A model generated the notes under the pieces. The model saw only the letters and a list, made by a program, of their open reading frames with translations, searched no databases and was not told the origin of the DNA. A DNA stretch of 64,000 bases from Gracilibacteraceae bacterium (GTDB lineage Bacteria; Bacillota; Desulfitobacteriia; Desulfitobacteriales; Syntrophobotulaceae): NCBI GenBank assembly GCA_031266805.1, contig JAISAH010000102.1, positions 1 to 64,000 of the forward strand, given 5' to 3'. A program made the translations under genes and the position numbers. Below, in pieces: positions 50,276 to 60,121 of the stretch (position 1 is its first letter; each line of letters starts with the position of its first letter).

Positions 50276-52882
50276 TTCTTTCAGGCGGAGCCGCGTTTTT
50301 TCCAATTTATCCCTTTCGGCGCTGATCACCGCTTCCGGCGCCTTGGCGAGAAAACCTTCGTTTTGCAGTTTTTTCTCCATCCTCTCCGCCGTTTCCAGCG
50401 CCGCGGAGATTTCTTTGCGGGTCTTGGCGATCTCCTTGTCGAGATCCAGCAATCCTTTAAGCGGTACATAGACCGTCACGCCCGTCAGCACGGCCGAAGC
50501 GGATTGCGGCGGTTTATCCGCCGGGGCGGGCAAAATCGTCACCCGCTCTCCTCCGGCCAGCTGTTTTATATAAGCCTCCCCAGCGCCGAGGGCCTCGTAT
50601 TCCGCCGGCTGGGCGACGAGACAAATATCCGCTTTCCGGCCCGGAGCGACGTTCATATCCGCGCGGATGCCCCGGACAGCCCTAATCACGTCGACGACCG
50701 CCGCCATTTGCCGTTCGGCTTCCGCGTCCGCGCCTCCGCCTGAGGCCGGCCAGGCTTGCAGCATGAGCGAACCGCTGTTCCCCGGCATGTTTTGCCATAT
50801 TTCTTCCGTGATAAAAGGCATAAACGGGTGCAGCAGACGCAAAGTCCCCTCTAACACCCGAAGCAAAACGCGCCCCGCCGCGAGCCGCTCCCTAGGATGC
50901 TCCCGGTCGTAGAGCATTTTTTTCACTAATTCGATATACCAGTCGCAAAACTCATTCCAGACGAACTCATACAGCAGGCGGCAGGCTTCGCCCAGGTCAA
51001 ACCCGTCGATCATCTCCGTCACCCGCCGCGCCGTTTCCCCGTATCTGGACAAAATCCAGCGGTCGGCCATCGACAAATCGTTTCCCGCCTCACCCGGCGT
51101 GATATCGGCTGTGTTCATCAGCACAAAACGCGCCGCGTTCCAAATCTTATTCAGGAAATTGCGCGCCCATTCCAGTCTTTCCGGATGAAAGCGCAGGTCG
51201 TTGCCGGGGGTGTTGCCGGTGACGAGCGTCAGGCGCAAAGCGTCCGCGCCATATTGGTCTATCAGCTCCAGCGGGTCCACGCCGTTGCCCAAAGATTTGC
51301 TCATTTTGCGGCCCTGAGCGTCAAGGATCAGCCCGTGGATCAAGACTTGGCGAAAAGGCGCTTCCCGGTTGATTTCCAAACTCATGAAAATCATGCGGGC
51401 GACCCAGAAAAATATGATGTCCCGTCCCGTCACCAGCACCGTCGTCGGGAAAAAATCCCGCAGATCCGGAGTTTCTTCCGGCCAGCCCAAGGTGGAAAAA
51501 GGCCATAAGGCCGAAGAAAACCAGGTGTCCAGTACGTCGGCGTCCTGAGTGAGAGACGTTCCCCCGCAGACGCCGCAGACTGACGGCTCCACGCGCGAAC
51601 AGATCTCCGCGCCGCAGTTTTCGCAGTACCAGACCGGAATGCGGTGCCCCCACCATAATTGGCGGGAAATGCACCAATCCCTGATGTTTTCCATCCAATT
51701 TGTGTATATTTTGGCAAAACGTTCCGGGATAAACTCCAGTTGTCCGGCGCGCACGACCTCAAGCGCCGGTCGCGCCAGCTCTGCCATGCGCACAAACCAC
51801 TGCCGGCTGATCCGCGGTTCGACCGTGGCGCCGCAGCGATAACAAACGCCGACGGCATGGCGGTTTTCCTCCACGCGGTCGAGCAGGCCGGCCGCCTCCA
51901 GATCCGCCACGACGCGGCGGCGGGCCTCATAACGGTCCAACCCCTGATAGGCCAAGCCGTTTTCGTTCAAAGTCGCGTCTTCGTTCAAAATATTCATCGG
52001 TTCCAGTTGGTGCCGCCGGCCCACCTCAAAATCATTCGGATCGTGCGCCGGCGTTATTTTGACCGCCCCGGCGCCGAAATCCCGTTCCACGTATTCGTCG
52101 GCGATGACGGGGATCACTTTGCCTGTGAGCGGCAATACCAGATATTTCCCGATCAAATGAGCGTAGCGCTCATCCTGGGGGTGTACGGCCACCGCCACGT
52201 CGCCCAGCATCGTTTCCGGGCGGCTGGTAGCCACCAGCAGACCGGCGCCGCCGTCCGCGCCCGGATAACGGACGTACCACAGATGGCCGTCCTGTTCCTC
52301 ATGCTCCACCTCGATATCGGATATCGCCGTCCGGCAAACGGGGCACCAGTTGACGATATAATCCCCGCGGTAAATCAGGCCTTTTTCATACAGACGGACA
52401 AACACTTCCCGCACGGCGCGCGAACAGCCTTCGTCCATCGTGAAGCGTTCATGTTCCCAGTCACAGGACGCGCCCAGTCGGCGCAGCTGACGGGTGATAG
52501 CGCCGCCGTGCTCGTTTTTCCAGGCCCACACCCGCGCCAGAAAAGCCTCCCGGCCCATGAGTTCCCTTTGCAGCCCCTCGGCGCGTAAATGTTCCTCCAC
52601 GCGGGCCTGCGTCGCGATGCCCGCGTGATCCGTGCCGGGCGTCCACAGAACGCGGCGGCCCCGCATCCGCTGGCAGCGGGCCAGGATATCCTGCAGCGTG
52701 TTATCCATCGCGTGACCGAGATGCAGGACTCCGGTCACATTAGGCGGCGGCATCACTATACTGAAAGTTTCTTCGCCTTCCGCCGCCGGGCGAAAGCAGC
52801 CGTTTTTCTCCCAATATTCATACCATTTGCTTTCCGCCTGCCGCGGGTCATAGATCGCAGTCGTCGGCGATTCCGCGCTCAT
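50246..52882 (-). CDS. valS: Valine--tRNA ligase
   Basis: 878 residues, normal length for class I ValRS. The HIGH-type motif is in PPNVTGVLHLGHAMD and the KMSKS motif in GRKMSKSLGNG. The editing domain (TSRPETMLGDVAVAVHP) and the C-terminal coiled-coil arm (LDLDKEIAKTRKEISAALET) are present. Zinc-ligand cysteines occur in CENCGAEICSRVEPSVCGVC. ATG at 52882 with GGAGGAA upstream. The leader is only about 60 bases, too short for a T-box. Confidence 0.98.
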   Translation of the reverse strand: MSAESPTTAIYDPRQAESKWYEYWEKNGCFRPAAEGEETFSIVMPPPNVTGVLHLGHAMDNTLQDILARCQRMRGRRVLWTPGTDHAGIATQARVEEHLRAEGLQRELMGREAFLARVWAWKNEHGGAITRQLRRLGASCDWEHERFTMDEGCSRAVREVFVRLYEKGLIYRGDYIVNWCPVCRTAISDIEVEHEEQDGHLWYVRYPGADGGAGLLVATSRPETMLGDVAVAVHPQDERYAHLIGKYLVLPLTGKVIPVIADEYVERDFGAGAVKITPAHDPNDFEVGRRHQLEPMNILNEDATLNENGLAYQGLDRYEARRRVVADLEAAGLLDRVEENRHAVGVCYRCGATVEPRISRQWFVRMAELARPALEVVRAGQLEFIPERFAKIYTNWMENIRDWCISRQLWWGHRIPVWYCENCGAEICSRVEPSVCGVCGGTSLTQDADVLDTWFSSALWPFSTLGWPEETPDLRDFFPTTVLVTGRDIIFFWVARMIFMSLEINREAPFRQVLIHGLILDAQGRKMSKSLGNGVDPLELIDQYGADALRLTLVTGNTPGNDLRFHPERLEWARNFLNKIWNAARFVLMNTADITPGEAGNDLSMADRWILSRYGETARRVTEMIDGFDLGEACRLLYEFVWNEFCDWYIELVKKMLYDREHPRERLAAGRVLLRVLEGTLRLLHPFMPFITEEIWQNMPGNSGSLMLQAWPASGGGADAEAERQMAAVVDVIRAVRGIRADMNVAPGRKADICLVAQPAEYEALGAGEAYIKQLAGGERVTILPAPADKPPQSASAVLTGVTVYVPLKGLLDLDKEIAKTRKEISAALETAERMEKKLQNEGFLAKAPEAVISAERDKLEKTRLRLKELRVRLAELQ

Positions 52883-52949
52883 TTTTTATTCCTCCGCTTG
52901 TACGTGCTGTGATATGCCGGCGGCAATACCGCCGCCGCTTCCAGTCTTA

Positions 52950-52978
52950 ATTATACGGGCAGCTGATTCGCGTGTCAA
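52950..52978 (-). promoter_or_regulatory. Consensus promoter of valS
   Basis: On - a perfect TTGACA (52973-52978), 17-base spacer and perfect TATAAT (52950-52955). Expected to be strong and constitutive. Confidence 0.88.
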
Positions 52979-52981
52979 TTT

Positions 52982-53009
52982 AGGGACTGTATATTTCCAC
53001 ACAGTCCCT
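52982..53009. terminator. Hairpin between acyl-CoA operon and valS
   Basis: Perfect 9-bp stem AGGGACTGT / ACAGTCCCT with a 10-base loop, just upstream of the valS -35. It lacks a T-run but could back up the terminator next to it. Confidence 0.5.
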
Positions 53010-53014
53010 TATCG

Positions 53015-53038
53015 CAAAAAAACCGCCGCGTCAGGCGG
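53015..53038 (-). terminator. Rho-independent terminator of the sigma-54-activated operon
   Basis: On - CCGCC, loop TGACGC, GGCGG, then a run of seven T. It lies 20 bases after the stop of the sigma-54 activator gene, the last gene of the operon. Confidence 0.85.
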
Positions 53039-53058
53039 CTTTGAGCTTGGAATATCTT

Positions 53059-54396
53059 CTATATTTCCTTTTTATTTTTAATTTTGCGATAGACGACTGA
53101 ACGGTGCACTCCTAATTTGCTGGCGGCTAAAGTGACATTGTTATCGCAAATGCGCAGAACATGTTCGATATAATTATGCTCCATATCATGCAAAAAATCA
53201 CGCAGAGTACGGTTTTCCGAGAAATCCGGCAGCAGATCCCCGTCTGGCGGCCTGACGAGGTTTTGCGGTGAAAACTCAAAATCAGAGCCCCATAGAACAA
53301 AACGCTCTATGGTATTGCGCAATTCCCGCAGGTTTCCGGGCCAGTTATGATATCTCAAGGCTTTATTCAAAGTCTCGCTCAGTTTTCTTTGTTTTCTGTA
53401 TTTACTATTAAACTCATTGAGAAAATAGCTGCTAAAAGCTTCAATGGCTTCCGGACGTTCCCTGAGCGGCGGCAAGTAAAGCGGAAAAACATTGATGCGA
53501 TAATAGAGGTCTTCACGAAATTGGCCGGAACGCATCATTTGTTCCAGATTGCGGTTGGTGGCGCAAATCAACCGGAACTGGACTTCATGCGGCCGAACGG
53601 AACCTACGCGCGTTACTTCGCGCGTTTCCAGCACACGCAATAATTTACTTTGCATCAATGGAGAAAGCTCGCCGATTTCATCCAGAAAAAGAGCGCCGCC
53701 GTCCGCCATCTCCAGCAAACCGGGTTTCCCTTGCGCGGCGGCGCCTGTGAAAGCTCCTTTTTCATAACCAAAGAACTCGGATTCGATCAGTGATTCCGGG
53801 ATAGAAGCGCAGTTGACGGCGACAAAGGGGGCGTTCCGGTTGCAGCGGACGTGGATATAGCGCGCCAGGACATCTTTCCCGGTTCCCGTCTCCCCCAGAA
53901 GTAAAACAGTGACCGCTGTTTCCGCCAACTTGTCGGCCATCTTGATCACTTTCCGCATCGCGTTGCTGACGATTAACAGTTTAGGCGGCTCGGTAAGACG
54001 ATAGTCGTAACTTTCTTTTTTCAGACGCACCACTTTTTCCATCAGGCTCATCAGACGACTGTTGGTGATGACATAGCGCAAATGATTATCGCTGTCATAA
54101 ACAGGGGTGCTGGTAGAAAAAATGAGGCCTCCTCGGCATTTGACAAAACCGTTGGTCACCTTGTGCGTGCGAACCGCTTCCATAGCCGTCGAATAATCAT
54201 AGTAGTCGTTCTCAATCAGTTCCTCAATGTTGGCGCCGACCAGCTCCGCTATAGGTAATTGCAGAAGCTGGCAGGCGGCGCGGTTTGCTAATATTACCGT
54301 GCCCTGAATATCGGTGATGTAAATCACATCGTGGGAGAGTTCGATGATCGTCTCCAAATCCAGTTGCTGAATCATGGCTTGATTCGAGTGCTTCAT
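53059..54396 (-). CDS. Sigma-54-dependent PAS-domain transcriptional activator
   Basis: 445 residues from the ATG at 54396 (GGAGGCGG 8 bases upstream). An N-terminal PAS domain (DVIYITDIQGTVILANRAAC, residues about 23-42 onward) senses a signal. The AAA+ domain has Walker A GETGTGKD (about 167-174), the sigma-54 contact loop GAFTGA (about 229-234) and Walker B GGALFLDEIGEL. A Fis-type helix-turn-helix closes the protein (NVTLAASKLGVHRSVVYRKI). Lying last in the acyl-CoA gene row, with a -24/-12 promoter at the other end, it is very likely the activator of that operon. Confidence 0.95.
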   Translation of the reverse strand: MKHSNQAMIQQLDLETIIELSHDVIYITDIQGTVILANRAACQLLQLPIAELVGANIEELIENDYYDYSTAMEAVRTHKVTNGFVKCRGGLIFSTSTPVYDSDNHLRYVITNSRLMSLMEKVVRLKKESYDYRLTEPPKLLIVSNAMRKVIKMADKLAETAVTVLLLGETGTGKDVLARYIHVRCNRNAPFVAVNCASIPESLIESEFFGYEKGAFTGAAAQGKPGLLEMADGGALFLDEIGELSPLMQSKLLRVLETREVTRVGSVRPHEVQFRLICATNRNLEQMMRSGQFREDLYYRINVFPLYLPPLRERPEAIEAFSSYFLNEFNSKYRKQRKLSETLNKALRYHNWPGNLRELRNTIERFVLWGSDFEFSPQNLVRPPDGDLLPDFSENRTLRDFLHDMEHNYIEHVLRICDNNVTLAASKLGVHRSVVYRKIKNKKEI

Positions 54397-54435
54397 AAAG
54401 ATCCGCCTCCTCAAAAAAGCCTTTTTTAGAAACAA

Positions 54436-55200
54436 TCAATATTGCGGAACCCTTTTTTCCGTGAAGGCTTTCATCCCCTCGCGCTGCTCGCCGCCGCCGA
54501 AACAAAGAGCGCATAAGCCGGCTTCTATGGACAGTCCGGCTTCGATATTAACGCCATACCCTTGGTCAATAGCTATTTTCGCGCTTTGTACGGCGTGCGG
54601 CCCCTTGGCGGAAATATCCGCGGCCATTTTCAGCGCGGTGGGCATCAGGTCTTCCGGCGCGGTCATTTTTTCGATGAGACCGATAGCGAGAGCTTCTTCG
54701 GCTTTTATCTGCTCGGTGCTGAATATCAGGCGTTTCGCTTGACCGAGACCGATCAGGCGCGCTAAACGCTGAGTGCCGCCGCCGCCGGGAATGATGCCGA
54801 GACCGACTTCCGGTAAACCGAAACGCCCTCTGGTACTGGCGATACGGATATCGCAGGAAAGAGCCAACTCACAGCCGCCTCCCAGCGCGAATCCCTGTAT
54901 CGCGGCAATCGTCGGGAACGGTAATCTTTCGATGGTCAGGAAAACCGATTGGACGCTGTAGCAAAACTCAGCGGCCTCCTGGGCGCTCATTTCCATCATG
55001 CTGACGATATCCGCTCCGGCGACAAAACTCTTATCGCCGCCCCCGCGGATTATAGCGGCTCGCACATCCGAGCGGGCGGCCAATTTGGCGGCCGTCTCAC
55101 CCAGTTCCTTAGTTATGGCGGGATTCAGGGCATTAAAAGCTTCGGGCCGGTCAATCACGATATCCGCGATATAGTCTTCAACTTTGCATAGGATACCCAT
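54436..55200 (-). CDS. Enoyl-CoA hydratase/crotonase family protein
   Basis: 254 residues. The oxyanion-hole motif is FVAGADIVSM (about 59-68). The two acidic catalytic residues of hydratases are Glu111 (GGGCELALSCD) and Glu131 (FGLPEVGLGIIPGGGGTQRL), both present, so it should be an active hydratase of short-chain enoyl-CoA. ATG at 55200 with a GGAGG-type site. It sits between etfA and the activator gene in the minus-strand operon; together with MaoC the operon has two potential hydratases of opposite stereochemistry. Confidence 0.93.
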   Translation of the reverse strand: MGILCKVEDYIADIVIDRPEAFNALNPAITKELGETAAKLAARSDVRAAIIRGGGDKSFVAGADIVSMMEMSAQEAAEFCYSVQSVFLTIERLPFPTIAAIQGFALGGGCELALSCDIRIASTRGRFGLPEVGLGIIPGGGGTQRLARLIGLGQAKRLIFSTEQIKAEEALAIGLIEKMTAPEDLMPTALKMAADISAKGPHAVQSAKIAIDQGYGVNIEAGLSIEAGLCALCFGGGEQREGMKAFTEKRVPQY

Positions 55201-55212
55201 TGGAATACCTCC

Positions 55213-56124
55213 TTACATTTGCAGCGCTTTGATTATTTGCGGCACGATCTCATAAAGATCGCCTAAAATCGTATAATCCGCCGCTTTGAGGATCGGGGCG
55301 CTGTCATTTTTTTCAATGGCGACGATCAGTTTGCTGTCGCGCACACCGGAAATATGCTGGATTTGCCCGGAAACGCCCAGCCCGAAATACAGATCGGGGG
55401 ACGGAGTTTTCCCGGTGATGCCGATGTAGTTTTCTTCAGGCAGCCACTGTCGTTCCTCAGCGACAGGACGCGTACAGCCGATTTCGGCGCTGAGAACTTT
55501 GGCCAGATTTTCCGCCAGAGCCAAATCTTCCTTGCGGGCGAGACCGCGCCCCACGCACACGATCGCCTTGGCTTCCATGAGGTTGGTGGCACTCTGATGC
55601 GGGCGGAAATCGCTGACCGTTATTTTCTCCGTCTCTGACAGTTCTTTTTTCTCAATGGGCACGGCGCTCTGCGCCGGCGGCGCTTCAATATTTCCGCCCG
55701 CCATGGTGGCCATGAAGGGAATTTTTTCTGTTTTTTCCTGAATAAGGCAAAGGCCGCCGTAAAGATACCGCTCGGAATAATAAGCGTCTTTGTATTCCAG
55801 TTTCACGCAGTCTGAAATAAGCGCGGCATCCAGCCCGGCGGCCAGTCGGGCGGCGATTTCCTTGGCCCGGCGCCCGGCGCCCAGCAGTATGGCCCGCGGC
55901 GATCTTTCCCGCGCGAGCGCTTGCCAGTCTTTGATATACGCTTCGGGACGCGAACCGCCCTGATACAGCAGAACGCGGTCCGCGCCGCGGGTAGAGGCTG
56001 TTTCCGCCGCGGCCGGCTCAGAAGTAAGAGCGACAATGAGTTCGCCTTTTGCCAGGGCTTTGGCGTGAGCCAGCAGCGTCTGCATAACGTCCTGTTTTTC
56101 CGATATGATCCAGATTTCCGACAT
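55213..56124 (-). CDS. etfA: Electron transfer flavoprotein, alpha subunit
   Basis: 303 residues. The C-terminal FAD domain is clear: VGRGLARKEDLALAENLAKV, then EIGCTRPVAEERQWLPEENY, YIGITGKTPSPDLYFGLGVS, and the final IVAIEKNDSAPILKAADYTI. EtfAB carries electrons between acyl-CoA dehydrogenases and other partners. It follows etfB by 13 bases. Whether this ETF is of the bifurcating type (with a second FAD in EtfB) cannot be settled by eye. Confidence 0.95.
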   Translation of the reverse strand: MSEIWIISEKQDVMQTLLAHAKALAKGELIVALTSEPAAAETASTRGADRVLLYQGGSRPEAYIKDWQALARERSPRAILLGAGRRAKEIAARLAAGLDAALISDCVKLEYKDAYYSERYLYGGLCLIQEKTEKIPFMATMAGGNIEAPPAQSAVPIEKKELSETEKITVSDFRPHQSATNLMEAKAIVCVGRGLARKEDLALAENLAKVLSAEIGCTRPVAEERQWLPEENYIGITGKTPSPDLYFGLGVSGQIQHISGVRDSKLIVAIEKNDSAPILKAADYTILGDLYEIVPQIIKALQM

Positions 56125-56137
56125 TACAAGCTCCTCC

Positions 56138-56905
56138 TCAACAGATGCCTTCGCTTTTCAGGATGCCGACAAGTTCTATCGCGGCGCCGTCGCCTTGGAG
56201 AACGACGCAGCGGCGATCCGTCACAGCGCCTTGCGTGCTTAACCGTGCGGACAGAGGTTTGATCATATCCGCCGGGAGATTCAGATCTTCAATGGTAAAA
56301 GGATCCACCGGTTTGCGCCCCGCGGCTAAAATCTGCTTCAGGCTGGGAATTCTCGCTTCGTTGATATCCGGCAATACGGTGATGAGGGCGGGCAGCGGCG
56401 TTTCGACCGCTTCCATCCCGTCTTCCAGCTTGCGTTCGGCCCGCAGCATATTTCCTTCTATTTCGGCTTTGCTGACATAGCTGACGACAGGGACGCCCAG
56501 CAATTCCGCCAACCGGGGCCCGGTTTGCTGAGCGTAATTGTCACTGGAACCTTCGCCGCAAATTATGAGGTCAAAATCACCGATTTTATTCACCGCCGCC
56601 GCCAGCGCGCGTGACGTCGCCGCGGAGTCCGCCGCCGCCAATTCCGGACAGGCGATGTAAACAGCGCGGTTGGCGCCGCGGGAAAGAACGTCTTTGGTCG
56701 AACCGGCGGTTTCCGGGCCGCCGACCGTCAAAGCGACGATCTCGCCGCCGTTGGCTTCCGCGAACCGCACGCCGCATTCCAGGGCATTGCGGTCATAAGG
56801 ACTGATCCTGTATTTCGCCCGTCCGGTTATGACTTCCCGGCTTTGTTTGTCGATAATGATGTCCTCTTCGTCCAGCGCCCATTTATAACAGGTGATTATT
56901 TTCAT
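56138..56905 (-). CDS. etfB: Electron transfer flavoprotein, beta subunit
   Basis: 255 residues. The N-terminal MKIITCYKWALDEEDIIID and KYRISPYDRNALECGVRFAE are typical, with the ADP/FAD-binding DLIICGEGSSDNYAQQTGPR and the ETF signature region near LLGVPVVSYVSKAEIEGN. It pairs with etfA downstream. The 61-base gap to the MaoC gene upstream contains no promoter I can recognise. Confidence 0.95.
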   Translation of the reverse strand: MKIITCYKWALDEEDIIIDKQSREVITGRAKYRISPYDRNALECGVRFAEANGGEIVALTVGGPETAGSTKDVLSRGANRAVYIACPELAAADSAATSRALAAAVNKIGDFDLIICGEGSSDNYAQQTGPRLAELLGVPVVSYVSKAEIEGNMLRAERKLEDGMEAVETPLPALITVLPDINEARIPSLKQILAAGRKPVDPFTIEDLNLPADMIKPLSARLSTQGAVTDRRCVVLQGDGAAIELVGILKSEGIC

Positions 56906-56966
56906 TCTGTCTCTCCGTTTCTTTGGGAGAAAGGGGCGCGAACCCCTTTCTCCGGCTGTTTGCCTG

Positions 56967-57383
56967 TTACCTGGGGATCATGACGACCGCTTCGCCGTCG
57001 ATGACTATTTTGCCTTCCTGGTTGGTCACATAGGTTCTGTTCTTCAAACGGTTTTTCTCAGAAATGAGTTCGGTCACTTCCATCGTGGCGGTGATCGTGT
57101 CGCCGATATGCACGGGCGCGAGGAATTTCGAAAACTGGGAGATATAGACCGCGCCGAGACCGACGAACATCGCTCCCACGGAGGAAATAAAGCTGTTCAC
57201 CAGAGCCCCGTGGGCAATGCGCTGTTTGAATATAGTGTTTTTAGCGTATTCCGCGTCCATATGCAGGGGATTGAAATCACCGCAGATTCCGGCAAAATTG
57301 ACGACATCCGCTTCAGTGATGGTTTTGGAAAATGTCGCTTTATCTCCGACTTGAAATTGATCGAAAGTTTTCTTTTCGTACAA
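56967..57383 (-). CDS. MaoC-like (R)-specific enoyl-CoA hydratase
   Basis: 138 residues, one hot-dog domain. The hydratase-2 motif is present: GDFNPLHMDAEYAKNTIFKQ followed by RIAHGALV, giving the Asp/His catalytic pair. Such enzymes interconvert crotonyl-CoA and (R)-3-hydroxybutyryl-CoA or related short compounds. It lies 14 bases after the acyl-CoA dehydrogenase gene. With the GntP-type permease and CoA-transferase this suggests hydroxy-acid use as well as an oxidation or reduction step. Confidence 0.92.
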   Translation of the reverse strand: MYEKKTFDQFQVGDKATFSKTITEADVVNFAGICGDFNPLHMDAEYAKNTIFKQRIAHGALVNSFISSVGAMFVGLGAVYISQFSKFLAPVHIGDTITATMEVTELISEKNRLKNRTYVTNQEGKIVIDGEAVVMIPR

Positions 57384-57397
57384 CGGTAAAACCTCCC

Positions 57398-58534
57398 TTA
57401 TCTCAGTAATTGACCGGCGATGACCATGCGCTGCACCTGATTGGTGCCTTCAAAGATCTGCATGATTTTGGCGTCGCGCATCATTTTTTCGATTGGATAG
57501 TCGCGGCTGTAACCGTAGCCGCCGAAGATCTGGACGGCGTCCGTCGTGACTTTCATGGCGGTGTCGGAAGCGAAAGTCTTGGCTATCGCCGATTCTTTGC
57601 CGTATGGCAGACCGGCGTCGATCAGATAGCAGGCGCGGTGTACCAGCCAGCGGGCGGCTTCAGTCTGAATAGCCATGTCCGCCAGCATGAACTGTAGGGC
57701 TTGGTTGGCGCAGATGGGTTTGCCAAACTGCTGGCGCTCCTTGGAATACTTAATACTGGCGTCCAAGGCGGCCTGGGAGAGACCGACCGAAATGGCGCCC
57801 ACGATCGGACGCGCCTTGTCGAGGGTTTGCATGGCGATCTTGAATCCTTCGCCCTCTTTGCCGAGCAGGTGGTCGGCCGGTATGCGGACATTTTCCAAAA
57901 AAACATCCGTCGTGTTGGAAGCGCGGATACCCATTTTGTTTTCTTCTTTGCCCACGCTGATGCCGGGACGGTCACGCTCCACGATAAAAGCGCTCAACCC
58001 TTTTATCCCTTTGGACTTGTCCTGGGTAGCGAAAACAGTGTATACGCCGGCCACCCCGCCGTTGGTGATAAATGTCTTTTGACCGTTCAGAACGTATTCG
58101 CCGCCTTCTTTCACGGCCGTCGTGGCCACGGCGCCGGCGTCGGAACCGGCATTAGGCTCGGTCAGGCAAAAGGCGGCCAGTTTGCCGGACATGAGGAGGT
58201 CAAAATACAGTTTTTTCTGGGCTTCCGTACCTGTAAGCAAAATCGGATAGGAAGTCAGCCCGTTCGCGCCTACGGTAGTCGCTATACCGGGGCACCCTTT
58301 GGCCAGTTCTTCCGCCAGGATCGCCGACATGACCGACGAAAGACCGGGGCCGCCGTATTCCGCGGGCACGGGCATCGCGTGCAGACCCAGATCGATCAAT
58401 TTGTTGACGATATCCCACGGGAATTCTCCGCTGATGTCAATTTCCTTGACCGCCGGCGCTATAGTGGTTTGGGTGAATTCTTTGACGCTTTGGATCATCA
58501 AATTTTCTTCTTCTGTTAAGCTCATGTCATACAT
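57398..58534 (-). CDS. Short-chain acyl-CoA dehydrogenase
   Basis: 378 residues from the ATG at 58534, chosen for AAGGAGA 8 bases upstream; the longer open frame has no ribosome site. The FAD/substrate motif AFCLTEPNAGSDAG and the C-terminal catalytic base Glu362 in MQIFEGTNQVQ are typical of the butyryl-CoA dehydrogenase branch. ETF is its expected redox partner and is encoded 0.5-2.3 kb downstream in the same operon. In an anaerobe such an enzyme may work as an enoyl-CoA reductase. The gene overlaps nothing; 4 bases separate it from the CoA-transferase stop. Confidence 0.94.
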   Translation of the reverse strand: MYDMSLTEEENLMIQSVKEFTQTTIAPAVKEIDISGEFPWDIVNKLIDLGLHAMPVPAEYGGPGLSSVMSAILAEELAKGCPGIATTVGANGLTSYPILLTGTEAQKKLYFDLLMSGKLAAFCLTEPNAGSDAGAVATTAVKEGGEYVLNGQKTFITNGGVAGVYTVFATQDKSKGIKGLSAFIVERDRPGISVGKEENKMGIRASNTTDVFLENVRIPADHLLGKEGEGFKIAMQTLDKARPIVGAISVGLSQAALDASIKYSKERQQFGKPICANQALQFMLADMAIQTEAARWLVHRACYLIDAGLPYGKESAIAKTFASDTAMKVTTDAVQIFGGYGYSRDYPIEKMMRDAKIMQIFEGTNQVQRMVIAGQLLR

Positions 58535-58538
58535 GATT

Positions 58539-60101
58539 TTATTCTCCTTCGTTAATGATATTGGCGAGCTTGCCCCATGTTTCCCTGAAAATACTGCTAT
58601 CCATCTCTTTGACATTTTTTATAATGGGTTTGAATTCCATATGCTGGAGGACGTCCTTTTCTAGATCAAGGCCGGGGGCTATTTCCGTCAGTTCCAAACC
58701 TCCTTTCGTCAGCTGGAATACAGCCCGTTCCGTGACATACAACACAGGTTGCTCCTGCTCCGCCGCGTAACGCCCGCTAAAAGTGATCTGCTCTACTTTT
58801 TTCAGAAATTTCTTAATTTTACCTTCTTGCAGGATGCGCAGCTTCCCGTCAGCAGCCTCGATTTTCAGTCCTCCGGCGGTAAAAGTGCCGCAGTAGACGA
58901 CTTTTTTCGCCGTCTGGGTGATGTTGATAAACCCGCCGCAACCGGCTGTTTTGGGGCCGAATTTGCTGACATTGATATTTCCTTCTTCGTCGGTTTGCGC
59001 CAGACCCAGATAAGCGACGTCAACGCCGCCCCCGTCATAAAAGTCGAACTGATATGGCTGATCAATAATGGCCTGCGCGTTCACCGACATGCCGAAATCG
59101 TTGCCGCCCGCCGGGACGCCGCCGATAACGCCGGACTCGGCCGTCAGCGACATATAGTCCGCAATGCCTTCTTCCGCCGCCACAGCCGCCACTCCTTCCG
59201 GCATGCCGACGCCAAGATTGACGATAACGTCTTTCTGCAATTCCATCGCGGCGCGGCGGGCAATGATCTTGCGGTCGCCCATCGGCAGAAATTCAATATC
59301 GTTAAGCGGAATTTTAATATCGTTGCTGTAAGCGGGGTTGAAATAAGTGACCATAGTTTGCAGATGATTTTCCGGTTTCGCTTTGAAGACATAATCAACA
59401 AAAATACCGGGTACGGAGACGTCTTTCGGATTGAGAGTACCGGATTTGACGACCTGTTCCACCTGAGCGACAACAATTCCCCCGCAATTTTTAGCGGCCT
59501 GGGCAATGGATATCCATTCCAGTTTGACACCTTCGCGGCTGCTCGTCAAATTGCCGTCCTCATCGGCGACCGAACCGCGGATAAGGCCAATGTCGACGAC
59601 AGGGGCGTGATAATAAAGCCATTCTTCGCCGTCGATTTCGATGAGTGAGACGATATCCGCGGAACAGGTGGAAGTGATTTTACCGCCGTCGATGCGGGGA
59701 TCAACAAAAGTGCCCAAGCCGATCTTGCTGATCATCCCCGGGCGCTTGCCGGCGATATTGCGGGGCATGGAAGCTAGGATCCCCTGAGGCAGGTTGTAGC
59801 ATTCAACCTTGTTTTCCAGGATCAATTTGGCGATATTGACGCCGCCCATCCCAAAATGACCGCCCACGATGCGTTTCCACAGGCCTTCATAACTCCAGTG
59901 CTGCATGCCTCTGTCGCTGGCGTTGCCGATACCGGCGGCGTAATATAAGACCAAGTCGCGGGGATGACCGGTCGCCTTAAATAATTCCCCGATCCGGAGA
60001 GCCATTTCGTCCGCGAACCCGGCGAGCCCAAATCCACAGGTGTAAATCGTGGAACCGTCTTTTACCAGCCGGGCGGCTTCTTCCGAAGTGATTATTTTCA
60101 T
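58539..60101 (-). CDS. Acetate/propionate-type CoA-transferase, fused subunits
   Basis: 520 residues from the ATG at 60101 (AGGAAGGA upstream). Both halves of a family I CoA-transferase are in one chain: the alpha half (TIYTCGFGLAGFADEMALRI) and the beta half with the catalytic Glu in YMSLTAESGVIGG (near residue 321) and NLGVGMPEGVA. This is the YdiF/Pct layout. It moves CoA from a donor such as acetyl-CoA to an imported acid. It lies directly after the permease gene and before the dehydrogenase. Confidence 0.94.
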   Translation of the reverse strand: MKIITSEEAARLVKDGSTIYTCGFGLAGFADEMALRIGELFKATGHPRDLVLYYAAGIGNASDRGMQHWSYEGLWKRIVGGHFGMGGVNIAKLILENKVECYNLPQGILASMPRNIAGKRPGMISKIGLGTFVDPRIDGGKITSTCSADIVSLIEIDGEEWLYYHAPVVDIGLIRGSVADEDGNLTSSREGVKLEWISIAQAAKNCGGIVVAQVEQVVKSGTLNPKDVSVPGIFVDYVFKAKPENHLQTMVTYFNPAYSNDIKIPLNDIEFLPMGDRKIIARRAAMELQKDVIVNLGVGMPEGVAAVAAEEGIADYMSLTAESGVIGGVPAGGNDFGMSVNAQAIIDQPYQFDFYDGGGVDVAYLGLAQTDEEGNINVSKFGPKTAGCGGFINITQTAKKVVYCGTFTAGGLKIEAADGKLRILQEGKIKKFLKKVEQITFSGRYAAEQEQPVLYVTERAVFQLTKGGLELTEIAPGLDLEKDVLQHMEFKPIIKNVKEMDSSIFRETWGKLANIINEGE

Positions 60102-60121
60102 ACGGTGTTTTTCCTTCCTGC

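Noticed and set aside
52883..53058. T-box riboswitch upstream of valS
   Set aside because: A consensus promoter leaves only about 60 bases of leader and no T-box sequence or specifier hairpin is visible; the hairpins lie upstream of the promoter.
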